In this document: positions 1 to 12,125 of the stretch, piece by piece
Position numbering within the stretch: the stretch's first letter is position 1
How the letters are laid out: every line of letters starts with the position of its first letter
Assembly: GCA_008973525.1 (NCBI GenBank)
Contig: WACJ01000182.1
Span: forward strand, 558,001-622,000
Length of the DNA stretch: 64,000 bases
DNA from: Stenopsyche tienmushanensis
Taxonomy: Eukaryota > Arthropoda > Insecta > Trichoptera > Stenopsychidae
Reading direction: 5' to 3'
Notes under the pieces: model-generated
What the model saw: only the letters and a program-made list of their open reading frames with translations
What the model was told of the DNA's origin: nothing
The model's database searches: none
Made by a program: the position numbers and the translations under genes

Positions 1-87
1 CTTCTTCACTTTTTCTATGTAAACCACAGCTTTTTTTGTGCGATTTTCTGCGGAACGTATCTACCGCACAAAAAAAGTTTTAAGTAT
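1..87. mobile_element. Tigger/pogo-like terminal fragment
   Basis: A T-rich block with the words ctttttctatgtaaa and ttttttgtgcgatttt, then gcggaacgtatctaccgca. The same words, on the opposite strand, occur at about 4379-4440 next to a Tigger-type transposase remnant, and part of them at 10870-10920. I read it as a terminal piece of that family; it is cut by the window edge. Family assignment is inference from shared words. Confidence 0.45.
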
Positions 88-400
88 ATAGAAGTTGACA
101 TTTCTCATTCGTTCATACATATAGTGTGACTTTGGAAGCTCAGAACTAATTTTATTTAAACCAATTGCATAAAATAATTATTTATTTAGATTAAAAATAT
201 AAAAACAGTTATTTTAAGCTGTTATAACCTCAGTTAAAAAAATTATGATGATTTAAAGGTGAAATTTCGAATATTTTTTCAAAATGTTGAAAAAAAATCT
301 GTTTTGACAACCCTGACACTTAGGACATAGGGCCTATGTGTGAAACGTAGTAAAAGACCTCCCAAGCCCCCCAAAAAAAAGCTGAAAACTTTCTTTCAGA
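88..400. mobile_element. Family B element, right-end fragment
   Basis: This stretch matches the right end of the Tc1/mariner-related family B copies. It holds the diagnostic words ttgacaaccctgacactta, ggacatagggcctatgtgtg and gaaacgtagtaaaa followed by a C-rich and A-rich tail. The upstream part (gaagttgacatttctcattc, gtgactttggaag) matches the corresponding part of the copy at 55735-55800. The left part and the internal 65-bp repeats are missing. Confidence 0.6.
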
Positions 401-1970
401 CAAGATATTATGTTATGTGTCTTTATTATAAAATAAAAGTTATATTAATAAATTATTATCAAAACATAAATTTAGCCCGTAGGATGTATTCTTAATGAAA
501 TAAGTTTGACATTTAAAAAATGTCATATTAGCTTCAACAAAAATATGTTTCCAAAATAAATGCTATTATATAAGATAATTAAATTTTAGAAGAATAAAAA
601 AAATATAGAAAGCTCTGAAAGCATAAATATAATTAGTTATTGAAATGTTTGTAAGTTTCTGACATCATGTAAATGGAGTCTGGTGTTCAGATACTTGAAC
701 AAAAAATGAGTCTTGAAAAAAAATACCAGATGATCTGACGCCAATTTCAATTAAACCAATGGAGAAAAGATGCTATCACTACTCCTCGCCAGCATCATTT
801 AACTTCTAAACAATCTGCATCTTTGCAGATGTGCACGATTTTATAATGGTTTGAAATAAGCACCACTGGAGCAACTGTTAGCAACATCTGTTTCTAAAAG
901 TGATCCAATTATTTACATTACTTTAAACATTTAACGACAAAGTAATGAATCATGGAAGCTTAAATGAATGAATTCCTCAAGCATATAAACACAAAGTGGC
1001 ATTTACATAGCATAAATATTATTATAAAAGAGGTTGAAGGCCGACATTGACCAACTTCGAGAAACTGTCACACATTCGTTATTTTTTCTGTTGTTGATGC
1101 AAAATCCACCAGATGAAAAAATCGCATATCCTAACACACACAGAATGCTTTATGTAACACAAAGTTTTTACATATTCTCTACTAGTATTCTTAACGAATG
1201 ACGTTTCTCAAATATATATTTTTAAAGGTATTGCTTGGTAAGCATCGAACAATGAACAGTTTGACGGCCAATATTGATTACGTATATGTCGTTGGTTCTA
1301 TTTGTTTGATGTAAAAAACGTGTAGAATCAGCAGCCTTCTTGACCATAAAAACGCGGGTGGGCTTAGAAAAAAGGGGAGATAAAATCTGAAATATTATGA
1401 AACTGACTGTTGATACTTTTTGTTGTGAGATTAGATTGAAAAATGTCTTCGGTTGCGACCTCCGTAGCCTTAGTGGGTAATCGATACTTTTAAAATTGGA
1501 TCCGATGATTCGGTGCTGGGCAATAAATTTCGTAGATATTAAAATACTCAAATTAAAAAAACACACACAAATTTGAAATGAATACAAATGACTTTGAATT
1601 TTAAAATCTAAACGTGGGCGTCTGTAGCTTTTTATTAAGAGGAGATCTATTAAGTGAATACTTATAGGAGTCTTTTTAATATGAACATCATAACAATAGC
1701 TGTAAAAATAACCAATAAGAATTATACAATTGATGATTGTTGTCAAAAATCAATTTTGGTAAAGAATGATAATGTGACCTTCGTTTCCATATTATTAAAG
1801 GATATTTAATTAATATATATTATATATTGATATATTTAGGATTTACGTTTATGGCGTGTAAGAGGCAAAAATATAGTTAAATCTTTACATCTATCCGATA
1901 TTTCGAACATCCTGCCGGGTTCATGTTCGCGAATTGACTGAAAACGCGATCAGAAACCCGTTTCTAACGT
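401..1970. other. AT-rich intergenic stretch, no recognised gene
   Basis: No recognisable gene or repeat. On the minus strand 1222-1746 is open for 174 codons, which is long for DNA this AT-rich. It opens with TTG rather than ATG, its first internal Met lies near residue 134, and I recognise no domain. The predicted peptide is rich in I, F, S and L without a clear signal peptide or membrane pattern. It is most likely a chance frame or very old transposon DNA. Confidence 0.4.
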
Positions 1971-2350
1971 TTTAGCGTTATTAGCCCTTTGAGCTCATTT
2001 AAAATGTTCATATTATTAAATGCTATATTTGCTTGTCAGCCACTTATCATCTATATAAATCCACTTATCTTTCAGGACCGCAGCAGCGTGCATGAAGCTT
2101 GTATTTAAATAAATAAACATAAAAAATACAATTGAAATATACTTTAAATCGATTCATTGTATTATTCACATATCATAATTAGTCGATAAATTTGGGTTAA
2201 TGATCTATACAATCGTACGATATACGCAACATATTCTTTCCGTCTCTGTCTCCCATTCACAATCTGTCCCTCTCCAAAATCAACGTGTATGAATGCTCTT
2301 TATAAATCACTGGAATTCGCTCGCAAATAGGCGATCATCCTAACATCAAA
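1971..2350 (+). repeat. Family A interspersed repeat, copy 1
   Basis: First of six copies of a roughly 400-bp repeat. The shared landmarks, in order, are a start like ccctttgag followed by gagttaatttaaaa; atgctatatttgcttgtc; cacttatctgtcaggaccgc; gtaaataaataaacactgtc; tcgataaatttgggttaatg; acaatcgtacgatgtacgc; a gtctctgtct run; ctccgagctcaacgt; and ggaattcgctcgcaaatagg. In this copy the terminal TTAA is changed to ttag. I see no tRNA-like A or B box and no poly-A tail, so it is probably not a SINE. Confidence 0.7.
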
Positions 2351-4369
2351 TCATATGGTGAGCGAGAGTCACCTCGCGTGATCAAAAAAAAATACGCGGA
2401 TCTTCTTTAAGCGATCCAATCCCATAGTAGGTATCTTCCGTCAATATAAATACATTTAATTGCACATTTAGAAGTGAAATTTGTACAGGTATGATAAGGA
2501 AAATTTGCTTGAACGTCACGAAAAACGAAACTTCACCCAGTCGGAAAGAGAGAGAAATCGTTTGTATCCGTCTATGCCACATGCGCCGTACCGCTTCTAG
2601 TGTGATTATGTATGCGTGTGTCATTTATATGCAATATAAAGCAACCACTACACCCAGAGCAATCGTTTTGCTAACAATTTCTGTTAACAAATGGAAAAAA
2701 TCATTTTTACTGTACAAGAGTCTCGCGCATTTTATTATTTCAATTTTATAATACTGTCATAAGATCATACTGATATATACATGGAAATCAAATCAGATTC
2801 GGGACCGCAATTTGATCACTTGTTAATATGGTGGGCTTATTCTTAGACTCTTGTTTGTAAAGATTCAAACTAATATTACGGAAATAAAATTACATCATAT
2901 AAATTTAGGAAATTAGAAGTATTAATATTTTCGATTGATTATTATGATCGAAGTTTTTGTAAGTGATTTTCAACAATTTTTATAATATGAATAAATATGC
3001 GTTGCGCAACAGAGGATACTACTTTTCGCCTTCTTTCTTCAGTGACGGGATCAATAATCATCATATATGCAATGAAGAATAAATTTGTATAGCAAAATTC
3101 CGGGTTATATTTGAATCACTCTCGTATACACTCAATTATTTTACTAGACGAGCATACTATTTTTTCCAGAAAAAAATCTCACTTAATCCAAAATCCTTCT
3201 ATGAAATTTATTTCAAGCGGAACGTTTAGCAATGCTCTTTTATTATTTTTTATTCTTCAACTCCCTTGCCACATGAAATGGTACTAAAGGAGTCATTAAA
3301 TCTGGCTTCGTTCATAAATTTAAGCATCCACGTCTTTGAGGAATTAAAAATGCTTTTAGTGCCGTGTCCACTCTCAAATTCATACTCATAGCCCTCGCCC
3401 ACCGTCATATTTGAACGCATTTTTTTACTTTCCCAACCCTCAACTCACACCCCAACCGGTCATGAATAACCACAGCAATGATGAATTCATCTCATCACAA
3501 TTACGGAATGAATGCGGCATGCAAATGAGTTTTTCGGGTTATCTCCGCGCATAATGTTCAAAATAATACATTATAAATATTTAAAAGCTCATTACCGGAA
3601 TGTATACGTTGTGCGGTTGTACAGAGTGAAAAGGTCGTAAAATTTCCCGTATGTATAAAAAAGGAGGGAAGAAATGTGGAATTGGCCCTTAAAGCGCATT
3701 ATTTTTACGATACTCTCTCTCTCTCGGTAAGTTGAGATATGAAATAAAACCCCGTCTCCTCGAAGAATGCTACAATTTTTACAATCGCAATTTATTTTTT
3801 ACAGCGCCAGTGATGGAGCCTTCGTCCTGCTTCTTCAGAGATTTCCAACTGGAAAAGCCCGTCCATCCTGGCGGAATACTCCTTCGGCTGAACGATGAGA
3901 TAAAAAATATACATTTTAAATGGTAATCATCACGTTTTATTCCTTTATTGCCGCGATAAACTTTCTTTTTTTTCCGTTTCGGTGAAATATTCCCGAAAAG
4001 TAAGTGGGAGAGCATACATAATCTGGCATATAAAATATTTCATTTTATTTCGAATGCAAGCTTGTGCTAAAAATTTTATGCTCCCATGGCGTTATTTTTA
4101 GGCCCGTCCTGCGCCCCACTTCGATCAAAAATGATAATTTTTGAAAAATGATCAAATATTTCTTGAACATTGTATAATGTTTAAGAAATATTTGTTATGT
4201 CTTTGATTGGTGCTTTAATAGTATAAAATAAATACCCATTGTTCCACAATAAACTTACATACTGCAGCCTAAATTATGACCTGGATAGGTCCTTCATACA
4301 AAAGCAATTGCGTAGGACTTGCCAAATTTGACTGATTGCCAATTTTTTCGATGGATAAATTCAACTACA
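2351..4369. other. AT-rich intergenic stretch, nothing recognised
   Basis: I see no gene, RNA or named repeat. Short opposing frames around 2382-2751 and 3732-4015 overlap each other and have no recognisable domain, so I treat them as chance. A short (CT)n tract lies at about 3712-3724. Confidence 0.4.
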
Positions 4370-5115
4370 CTTGCGATAGATACGTTCCACAGGGAGTCGC
4401 ATTAAAAAAATCGCATAAAAAAGATTTGAACTACATAGAAAAATGAGGGATCCATTATTTTTAAAAATCGCATAACTTCAAATCAATGCAATTGGATGTA
4501 CCAAAAATCGCATAAAAAAACTGATTGATTTCTTGTATAATATTTACAGTTAAGGGGACAAGATTTTTTTACACTTATATATCGTATTCTGTTCCTTTGC
4601 TGTAATATAACATCAAGCCAATAATATCATCGTCGTTCAAGGGAGTATCCTCAAGCAATTCATCAACATCATTTTGGGAAAAAGTATCCAAAGCCTTTTC
4701 CACCGAGTTGATTTGCCAAAATAATGATTTAAATTGACAATGTTGAACATTTTATTATTTCGTCATCTGTAACCAAATGCGGGCTAAACTGCTTTCCAAC
4801 AAGAATTTAAAATGTGTGGAGCTATCTGATATACTGCACGTGAAAAATTATTTATACAGTCCAAAATTAAAAACTTTTTTCAAACTTCACGTACAGTCAA
4901 TAACTCATTTTCTAGATAAGTGTTCTTAATATAAACTATTTTCACATTTAGATGTTCTGAATATGGATGACTTGAACGGTTGTAACTTGCATTTGTGTTA
5001 ATTTTAGTTATTTTTATGCGCATTCGCATAAAAAAAAAATTTGTCCTCTATTGAAAAATGAGGGATTGATTCCATTATTTTTGAGAATCGCATAACTTCA
5101 AAATCGCATAAAAAG
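4370..5115 (-). mobile_element. Decayed Tigger/pogo-like transposon
   Basis: Segments rich in tcgcataaaaaa and aatcgcataacttcaaa occur at about 4379-4525 and again at 5030-5115, bracketing a minus-strand coding remnant. Near 4575-4720 the minus strand reads VEKALDTFSQNDVDELLED and then PLNDDDIIGLM before a stop. That is an acidic C-terminal tail like those of Tigger/jerky-type (CENP-B-like) transposases. Just upstream on the same strand, in another frame, comes LVTDDEIIKC, which resembles the conserved segment before the tail. At least one frameshift separates them, so this is a pseudogene. The similarity judgement is mine and was not searched. Confidence 0.55.
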
Positions 5116-6389
5116 ATTTTATTTTTTTAACACTGATGAAGAATGGAAACATTTCTTGACTTGTATGATTAAGATCATCTTTTTCTTATTTCGCAAGATT
5201 ATGATTCGCACTCTATCGCAAGTTTATTATTCCATTTTGGTCTATGTAATGTGATTTGATCTATACAAGTTATTTAATGGCCACTCACGTCATAACTGAT
5301 AAGATTTTGGATATCTCATAGTCACTCGCTGTTTCAAATAATTGATGGACTTTTTTATTGGCAAAACAGCTTGTATATATATGGATTTTTATACTGTCAC
5401 AGCACACAGAATTTAATACAAAGGGTACGTTCGAAAAAATCGCGTCCTACAATGTAACGACATTATTGGCAATATCTACATCATTACATTGATCTTAATC
5501 CAATATAAAATAATGGCATAATAAAAATTGTCATTTCTCTCGACATCCTCTTTTATTAGAATCAGACCCGAAAGTCTTACATTTCCCCCATATTTTCAGA
5601 TGTCCAATAGACATTTAACAGACATCCGCCTATCGCACAATAAAAATGTGGATTTACGGTCATTTTCCTCCATCAAAAAATCCCTATGTAGTCTTTATTG
5701 AAGAACTCATACCGATAGCGAATTTTACGACGGTGTTTGATATTGCGGAAATAGGTTTTAAAGTATCATCATCATTACGACTGATATATTGACTGTGAAA
5801 TCAATAATATGGAGCGATAAGGTAAAGACGGATATTATACACCCATTCTGATTATGTGTACACACGCAATGAACTCATGATGATCGCCAATTTGGATCGG
5901 AAAATGAAGAAAAAACGCCATTGAGGTCAGTGGAGAAACCTTTTTTTCAGATTTAATAATATAATTAAAATTGTGTATGGTTTCCATTATATTCGATTTG
6001 TTTCCTAGGTGTTTTTTACTGCGATCAAACAATTTTCGTAGTTATGGTTTTTACGGTTAAGTAATTTCAAATTTGAAAGCCTACGTGGGCGGTTGGCAAC
6101 TTACAAAGCTAAAAATTCAATTTTGTATTATCTTTTATATCGTCAAGCAAAATATTACGATAATTTCTGATATATAAAACTATATTTATTCAATCAAGCC
6201 AACCAATTCTTTCATCACGTACACACGCCTGAAACATCATTTTAGGACGTATCCATGCATATGCACGCACTTGCACCATTTTGAATCCATTTTTTGTGTA
6301 ATCTAAGCTTTGGGCTTTTTAAACAAAAAAAAATTGTCCCTCATCTTAAATAAATTATAATTCGTGAATGTGAATTTCAAGTACACTAC
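5116..6389. other. AT-rich intergenic stretch, nothing recognised
   Basis: No gene, RNA or repeat that I can name. The 65-codon minus-strand frame at 5835-6032 has no recognisable domain. Confidence 0.4.
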
Positions 6390-6560
6390 AACCTCTTTTT
6401 GTGCGACTTTTTTTGTGCGAAGTTATGCAGTTTTTTGAGCTATTTTTTTTTTATTTCATAAAGAATACGTATAGAGATATTTTGGATAAAATTATAATTT
6501 GGGACTTTGTAAATCATATTGCATCTGCTATCGCTACATATAATAAATTAAGATATATCA
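6390..6560 (+). mobile_element. Tigger-like terminal segment
   Basis: Begins actacaacctctttttgtgc, then gactttttttgtgcgaag and ttatgcagtttttt. The words tttgtgcga, the 'aagttatgcag' block and a downstream catattgcatctgctat word recur, inverted and diverged, at 11940-12125. They resemble the ends seen around the Tigger remnant at 4370-5115. This is either a solo end or one end of a larger decayed element. Confidence 0.45.
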
Positions 6561-8120
6561 AATCTTAAGTTGGTATATTTTTCACAAAAATATTGCTTGC
6601 TTTTTGATGGTTTTCATACATGAAAACCCCTGAAAATTCTCGATATAATCTAATAAGTGAAACAATCTCGTCTTCAAATTAACAGTAAAATTTTCCTCAA
6701 TATGAGAGCTTCAGATCTTCACAGTCTTAATCTGTATTTTATGATGATGAACACCATAAAACAAAGCTTCTCTCCAAGCTTCTTCGCCGGAAAGTCTGAA
6801 AAGATTATTTTATGGAGTTGCATTATGCTTAAATTCAGTTCCATATTTCATGTCGTATATCACATTTTACGAGATGTCCCCTGTTTCCAAATCAAAACTT
6901 AACATCGAGTGCATCTCTTTCGAAGAAAATGTTATGCCATAATCTGAAAAAGATACATCCCCATACATCATAAGGCTGATGCTGCGTTCGGTCGCAATAA
7001 AAACCACATTTCACATCTCCTATCGGCACATATAGATAGTTGTTTATCGGGCAGTTTGGCTGATTTTTTATGATATTTTTTCAATATTATTTCATTTTTA
7101 TGCGTACTGTTTTTTGACCTTTAAAGGTCTCAATAACAAATGTGCCATAATCACACTTTTACAAATGCGACACTCATGTGGTGTTTTTCTTGCGATACTG
7201 CGCCTTTGCGATTTTTTTTTCTGCACATGTTTGCAACAGTAGCCGTAACAAACTTTGATATTTCATGTCAGTGATTAATGATGTAACCGGCGAGATGTCT
7301 GCTCTGTTAACATGGATTAATTATATTTTCTTGAGGAGTTTGTCTTCTTCGGGGAGCGTTGTCTGTCGAGGAACAACAATGAGATCGACCGGCTTAAATG
7401 GAAAATAATAGCTCCTGATGTACATGGCGGTTGATAATTAACTCCATGGTGTCGATATAATGAGCTTCCATTATCTCTTGAATGTCTAGACATTATAATC
7501 TTGATTATAAAAATAATCAACGATCCTTTCATAACCGATTGATTCAATATTTCAACAAATTCAACATACGAGCGAGCAACTCGCTACTTAAACTAAGCAG
7601 TAAAAAGCCTCTTAAATGTCTCATTTATCTTTTATAAGTGCTTTAAATTTATTTGCAACTTAACGAAACCAATAAAAATCATTTTTTTACGAACAAAGTT
7701 ACGATCGTCCATTAAAGTTCAAGAAACAATATATTTTCACATAAAGATTTGGTTTGTATATATAAGAAAATTGTGTTCAATCGAGGTTAAATTAATACAA
7801 TATATTGTTATTACAAATCAATATAATATTATCCTTAGATTGGATAAATACACTCAAGATATCATAGCAGTTTTGATAATAAATCAATTAATTAATTCTT
7901 AGAATCTCATGACTTTGATCCTCATATTTTAAGATGGATTAATTACGTGCTGTGAACTTAGAATATTATCATTTAAGAGCTGTGTTAAAGTGGATTTTAA
8001 TGTCTATAACATAAATATTATTATCACTTCAATAATAATCAATGCCAAAATCATATAATTTTGCGTATTTTCAGTTCAGAATCAAAATAAGCGCTAAATG
8101 CTGCTTTACAAGAGACATAT
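6561..8120. other. AT-rich intergenic stretch, nothing recognised
   Basis: No gene or named repeat. A T-rich patch at 7195-7225 (cgatactgcgcctttgcgat) resembles the Tigger-like ends but is too short to call. Confidence 0.35.
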
Positions 8121-8744
8121 CTAGAGAATCCAATCCCGAGCCAAAATTCGCCTAATATAAAAAAATAGCTTGAAGGCGAAAGAATTTTATTTATTAGAGA
8201 AGAACACTCGTTGTAGGTATCGTCATCAGATATTTAAATGCTAGTTAAATATCTAAGTAAAATTCCATTCTGCTGAAACACGGACTAAAACTCGCATAAT
8301 TCCCGATTTCCCAACAAATTATTTATTTCCGTCGCTGCAGATTAATACTTATATTCTATATTAATTTGGTGTGATTCGTAATTATATTACGGAGGAATAC
8401 GAAAATTCCAAACCCCGTATCTATTATGTTTCATATAGATATTCCCATTATTAGAGTCGAGGTGTAGTAAATACATCACCGGTAGGGAAAGGTCAATATA
8501 ACAATTTGAAATAACATACATGTGCTGTATATATGTATACATAGATTAGACATATACTGTCCCTAGGCGTCGTCTAAGCTCGCCAATTAGTAGTTACGCC
8601 ACTGTTTCCTAAGCAGTCCAGATTTCGGCGGGAATGTCTCGATTTTAGCCTTCATCATGCTGGTGAAGTGTACGATTTCTGTTATATAAAAAATCTCGAA
8701 TTTTTCGGGACTATGTTTACTAATCCCGGGATTGGATTTCCTAG
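8121..8744 (-). mobile_element. Non-autonomous hAT-type element, copy 1
   Basis: Bounded by imperfect inverted ends: ctagagaatccaatcccg on the left and cgggattggatttcctag on the right. The interior matches the other hAT copies of the window in minus orientation: ggtatcgtcatcagatattt, a cccgatttcccaacaaatta block, tccgtcgctgcaga, attacggaggaatac, cccgtatctattatgtttca, gtagtaaatacatcaccggt and cccctaggcgtcg-like words. The region coding the dimerisation domain is almost completely deleted here, leaving only its edge at about 8210-8240. I could not establish an 8-bp target-site duplication. Confidence 0.7.
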
Positions 8745-10770
8745 TCATATCCCACTTCTATATATCTTTTTTATTTTACAAAAACCCTTATAGGTTTATA
8801 CAAATACACTCGTTCAATTAAATCGAATTAAAATGGAAATATAAATATAGCAATAATAAAACTATACACGTCGCTTGATTATATTAGATTGAGTCATAAA
8901 TAGTTGCCGGCAAAAAGAAGTCATTATAATTGTTCGGTTTTACCCTTGATGAGTCATCTGTATTGATGATTATAGGGTTAAATTAGATTGGTGTGAGTCC
9001 GATCAGTCTTTTGACAATAGCTAAATAAATGTTTTTAAAAAAATCGGCAATTATTTGTGACTCGACCTAATATGATCGGCAATGAACGGTTTTCCGGACT
9101 ATGGAACACATGTTGTATCATCAGCTATTGAAATACGGATTTTATATTGTGTAAAATGTGTTTAGAATACTTTAATTCAGATATTAAATAATCAATGTGT
9201 TCTTAATACTTGGATATTATTTTCGAAATATGAGTAAAATAGTAAATAATAATGAAAATTTTAGTTAGGATTTTAAGTTCTTATCTTTAGTTGCTCTTGT
9301 AATTTCTTTGTTCATATGTGACCCTGTTCAATTTTCAGAATTATCAGTGTTTAGTTTTTTTTTAAATTGGGATTGATTGATCCTTAAAAAATATTGATAG
9401 GGGTAAACATTTTTCCACAATCCTGATTTCAACTCAAACCTCTGTAATAAAAGTCAAGTGACTGATTCATAGACAGCGAAATTACTAGTGTTGAGCTTTC
9501 ATAAAAGCTGTTCATCAATGTGTTGATTCTAGTTTCAACGTTAGAATTTTTCACGATCATAACAATAATACATTCAAGTGTCGATCTATGTTGTTTAATT
9601 TATATTGATTTGATGTTATTTTAGACATGACTATTAACCGTATTTTATTATGGCGCCACCAGAAATAGGAGATTGTCAGGAGTGGCCACGTTCTGAAGAA
9701 GGTCATCAGCGTCGTTAAACCGAAGGTCCGACTCTTGTATCTGCTAATGTATAGCAGATATCAAGGAAAAGCGTCGAACACCGGATTAAGAAGAAAAAAA
9801 CCATTGCAATGCTGTTCAAATGCCAATCGTATGTATATTTTAATCCTTATAATAAACTCCTCGTAAAATTTAATCTTTATTACAACAAAACCGTCCAGAA
9901 AAAACCCATGCATATTTAGAGTATAAATGAATATCCGAATAGTAACGTAAAAAATGTTCTAAAAATATGTTCGTAGTAAACGATAAGGTCAAATGCGCGA
10001 TAATAACACATTTATACAAATATTGCTATGAAATCCTGATCGTTCGATTGAGATAATTTTTTCGTTTGTATGTAAAAAACCAGCTTATATAGACAGAAGA
10101 AGAAAAAAATGAATACATCGTCTAAATGTATATTTATTGGCTTATCTGTGGCATTATGCAAATACTGAAATGGTGCAATTAAAGTTGAATAAATCAATTT
10201 ATGCAGATTATTCAAATGTGCATTGCAAGTTATGAAAATCGAATCGGCGGTGGGATGAAATCGTCCCGCGGACGAATTTGCATAATTTCGGTATTAAAAA
10301 ACAACGCGACGAAATTCGCGGCTCGACTTTTACACCAAATCTATTTTCCGACCGTATAAGTAATAAAAACTTATTACGGACTTGATGAGTGTAATTTTTT
10401 TGACAACAAAAAACTTTGACATTTTCGGTTGGATGCGACCTTTACATTTAGCAACTGTACGAATCACCGTTGCAAGCGTTTGCACACAAATAAGCGCAAA
10501 TGTAAGCAAATAAGTGCCCAAAATTCCATTCGATAAGAGAAGATGTATGTAATTTTTTATTTAAACATCATTGTGACCTTCAAAGTCGCAAGTTGAATTT
10601 TGAGGACAACTTCTTGTGTGCTTGAATGCTCTGATATACAGTCACTTGAATTATCGATTTAATATTATTGAGATAACCGCAAAATAAACATATTTTTGAC
10701 TGAAGAACTCTACATATGTTCCCGTGGGGTAAATAACAGCGCTGCGTGAAATCGCAGAAAAGAAGACAAA
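8745..10770. other. AT-rich intergenic stretch, nothing recognised
   Basis: No gene, RNA or named repeat. Short frames near 10012-10521 show no domain. Confidence 0.35.
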
Positions 10771-10854
10771 GTTGACCGATAGCCTTAGATGCGAGAAGAC
10801 GTATACTTCCCACCGGTATCGCCTGTAGTCTCGTAGCTGGGATCTCTCTCCGCA
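10771..10854. repeat. Family C short repeat, copy 1
   Basis: Shares gaccgatagcctt, a gatgcgagaaga-like word, cccaccggt, ctcgtagctgg and atctctctcc, in the same order and spacing, with 14077-14153. Only two copies are visible in the window. No coding potential or terminal structure is visible. Confidence 0.5.
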
Positions 10855-10865
10855 AATAATACATA

Positions 10866-11000
10866 TACACTTAAACCGACAATCGCACAAAAAAAGCTAT
10901 GATTTACATAGAAAAAGTGATGATGCATTCCGTGGACTTAAAAACTGCACAACTTTGAACTGAATATAAATAAAATATAACCTAAAACGCACAAAAAATC
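10866..11000 (-). mobile_element. Tigger-like terminal fragment
   Basis: Contains aatcgcacaaaaaaagc, tttacatagaaaaagtg, aactgcacaactttgaac and aaaacgcacaaaaaa. These are the reverse complements of words in the fragment at 1-87 and near the Tigger remnant at 4370-5115. Confidence 0.45.
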
Positions 11001-11939
11001 AGGAAAACAATAAGGCATTTTTGATAACATTTTAATGATGTCTCGCATTATTCGTAAAATCTCTAATTCTAGACATCCACTAGAGAAATAATTATTATTT
11101 TAATTACAAACTATCGATATTCGATTTGGCTTAAAAACGCTGTCTTCAAAAAAAAAATAATATGCGCAGTTTTAATATCATCATTGTTCCATGTAGATTT
11201 TCTCTTTTTAACAATATCATTTTTGATTAGTATAGATGTCGCTATAGTTCCTACCTCAAAAAAAAATTTTTTTTTTCACAAAATGGTGACTGTTTTAATC
11301 ATGTTTGTCAATAAGATGTATTGTTTTACCAAATCTCCCTGAGTTTATCTTTTTAAGGGTTTTATAGAATTTAATTTTTTTTTTAAATCGGGATCCTTGT
11401 GTTTCGAAAAAAAATACATGTATATTTATGTACCTAGAGCCAATAAAATAAGTTTGGCTAGACCTAAATATTTTTTTCGAAGGATTTATACAAGCTGTCA
11501 CGTTTTTCTTCATTTTCTGTAAAGAAATTTTAATCCTTTTGCTCCATAAAATAATTTATAATATTTCTTACACTGACTTGTTTTTTTACATGTTTTTTAA
11601 GAAATCCTTTTTGCATCATATGTTTGGAAAAACCTTTATTACTTTTTTTTTGAAAAAAAAAATGTATTCGAATCATATATTTTTAAAAACCAGATTAGTA
11701 TATTTAGTACGATAGTTTGTTTACCTATTAAATTCTATTCATTGACAGAAGGGTAAATAGTTCAAAACAAAATACAACGTATTTAAAGATTTCATTCTGG
11801 TAGAACTGGCTTAGTTGCTATAATTCTATAAGTTTTTGTAATTTTGGAAATTTATTTGAAGAATGTGTTTTTAAAAATTAAAAAACATTGAAAAAATAAA
11901 ATCTTTTTTAATTTTTTTTCAAAATTCTAGACTAGAACA
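11001..11939. other. Very T-rich/A-rich stretch, nothing recognised
   Basis: Dominated by poly-T and poly-A runs. A 72-codon minus-strand frame at 11295-11513 is lysine-rich with no domain I know. It could be remains of the flanking Tigger-like DNA, but I cannot show it. Confidence 0.3.
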
Positions 11940-12125
11940 ATCCTATGATTGTAATACATCTATAGCAGATGCAACATGACTTAAACAGTCCAAAACTATT
12001 ATTTTTTTCCAATTTCGATTAATGTTGATGATTTATTTTAGATACGTACTCTTTACGAAATAAAAAAAAATGCAAAAAAAACCGCGTAACTTCGAATTCG
12101 CACAAAAAAAGTTTGAGTGTATTGG
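11940..12125 (-). mobile_element. Tigger-like terminal segment
   Basis: The reverse complement reads actcaaactttttttgtgcg, then aattcgaagttacgcggttt and, further in, catgttgcatctgctatag. The same order occurs, diverged, at 6390-6560. The two segments are inverted relative to each other about 5.5 kb apart. Confidence 0.45.

Noticed and set aside
2030..2350. Family A as a tRNA-derived SINE
   Set aside because: No A or B box promoter words and no poly-A or simple-repeat tail are visible in any of the six copies.
8110..8752. An acatat/tcatat target duplication for the first hAT copy
   Set aside because: The flanks agree only partly and the phase is wrong for an exact 8-bp duplication, so I do not claim it.
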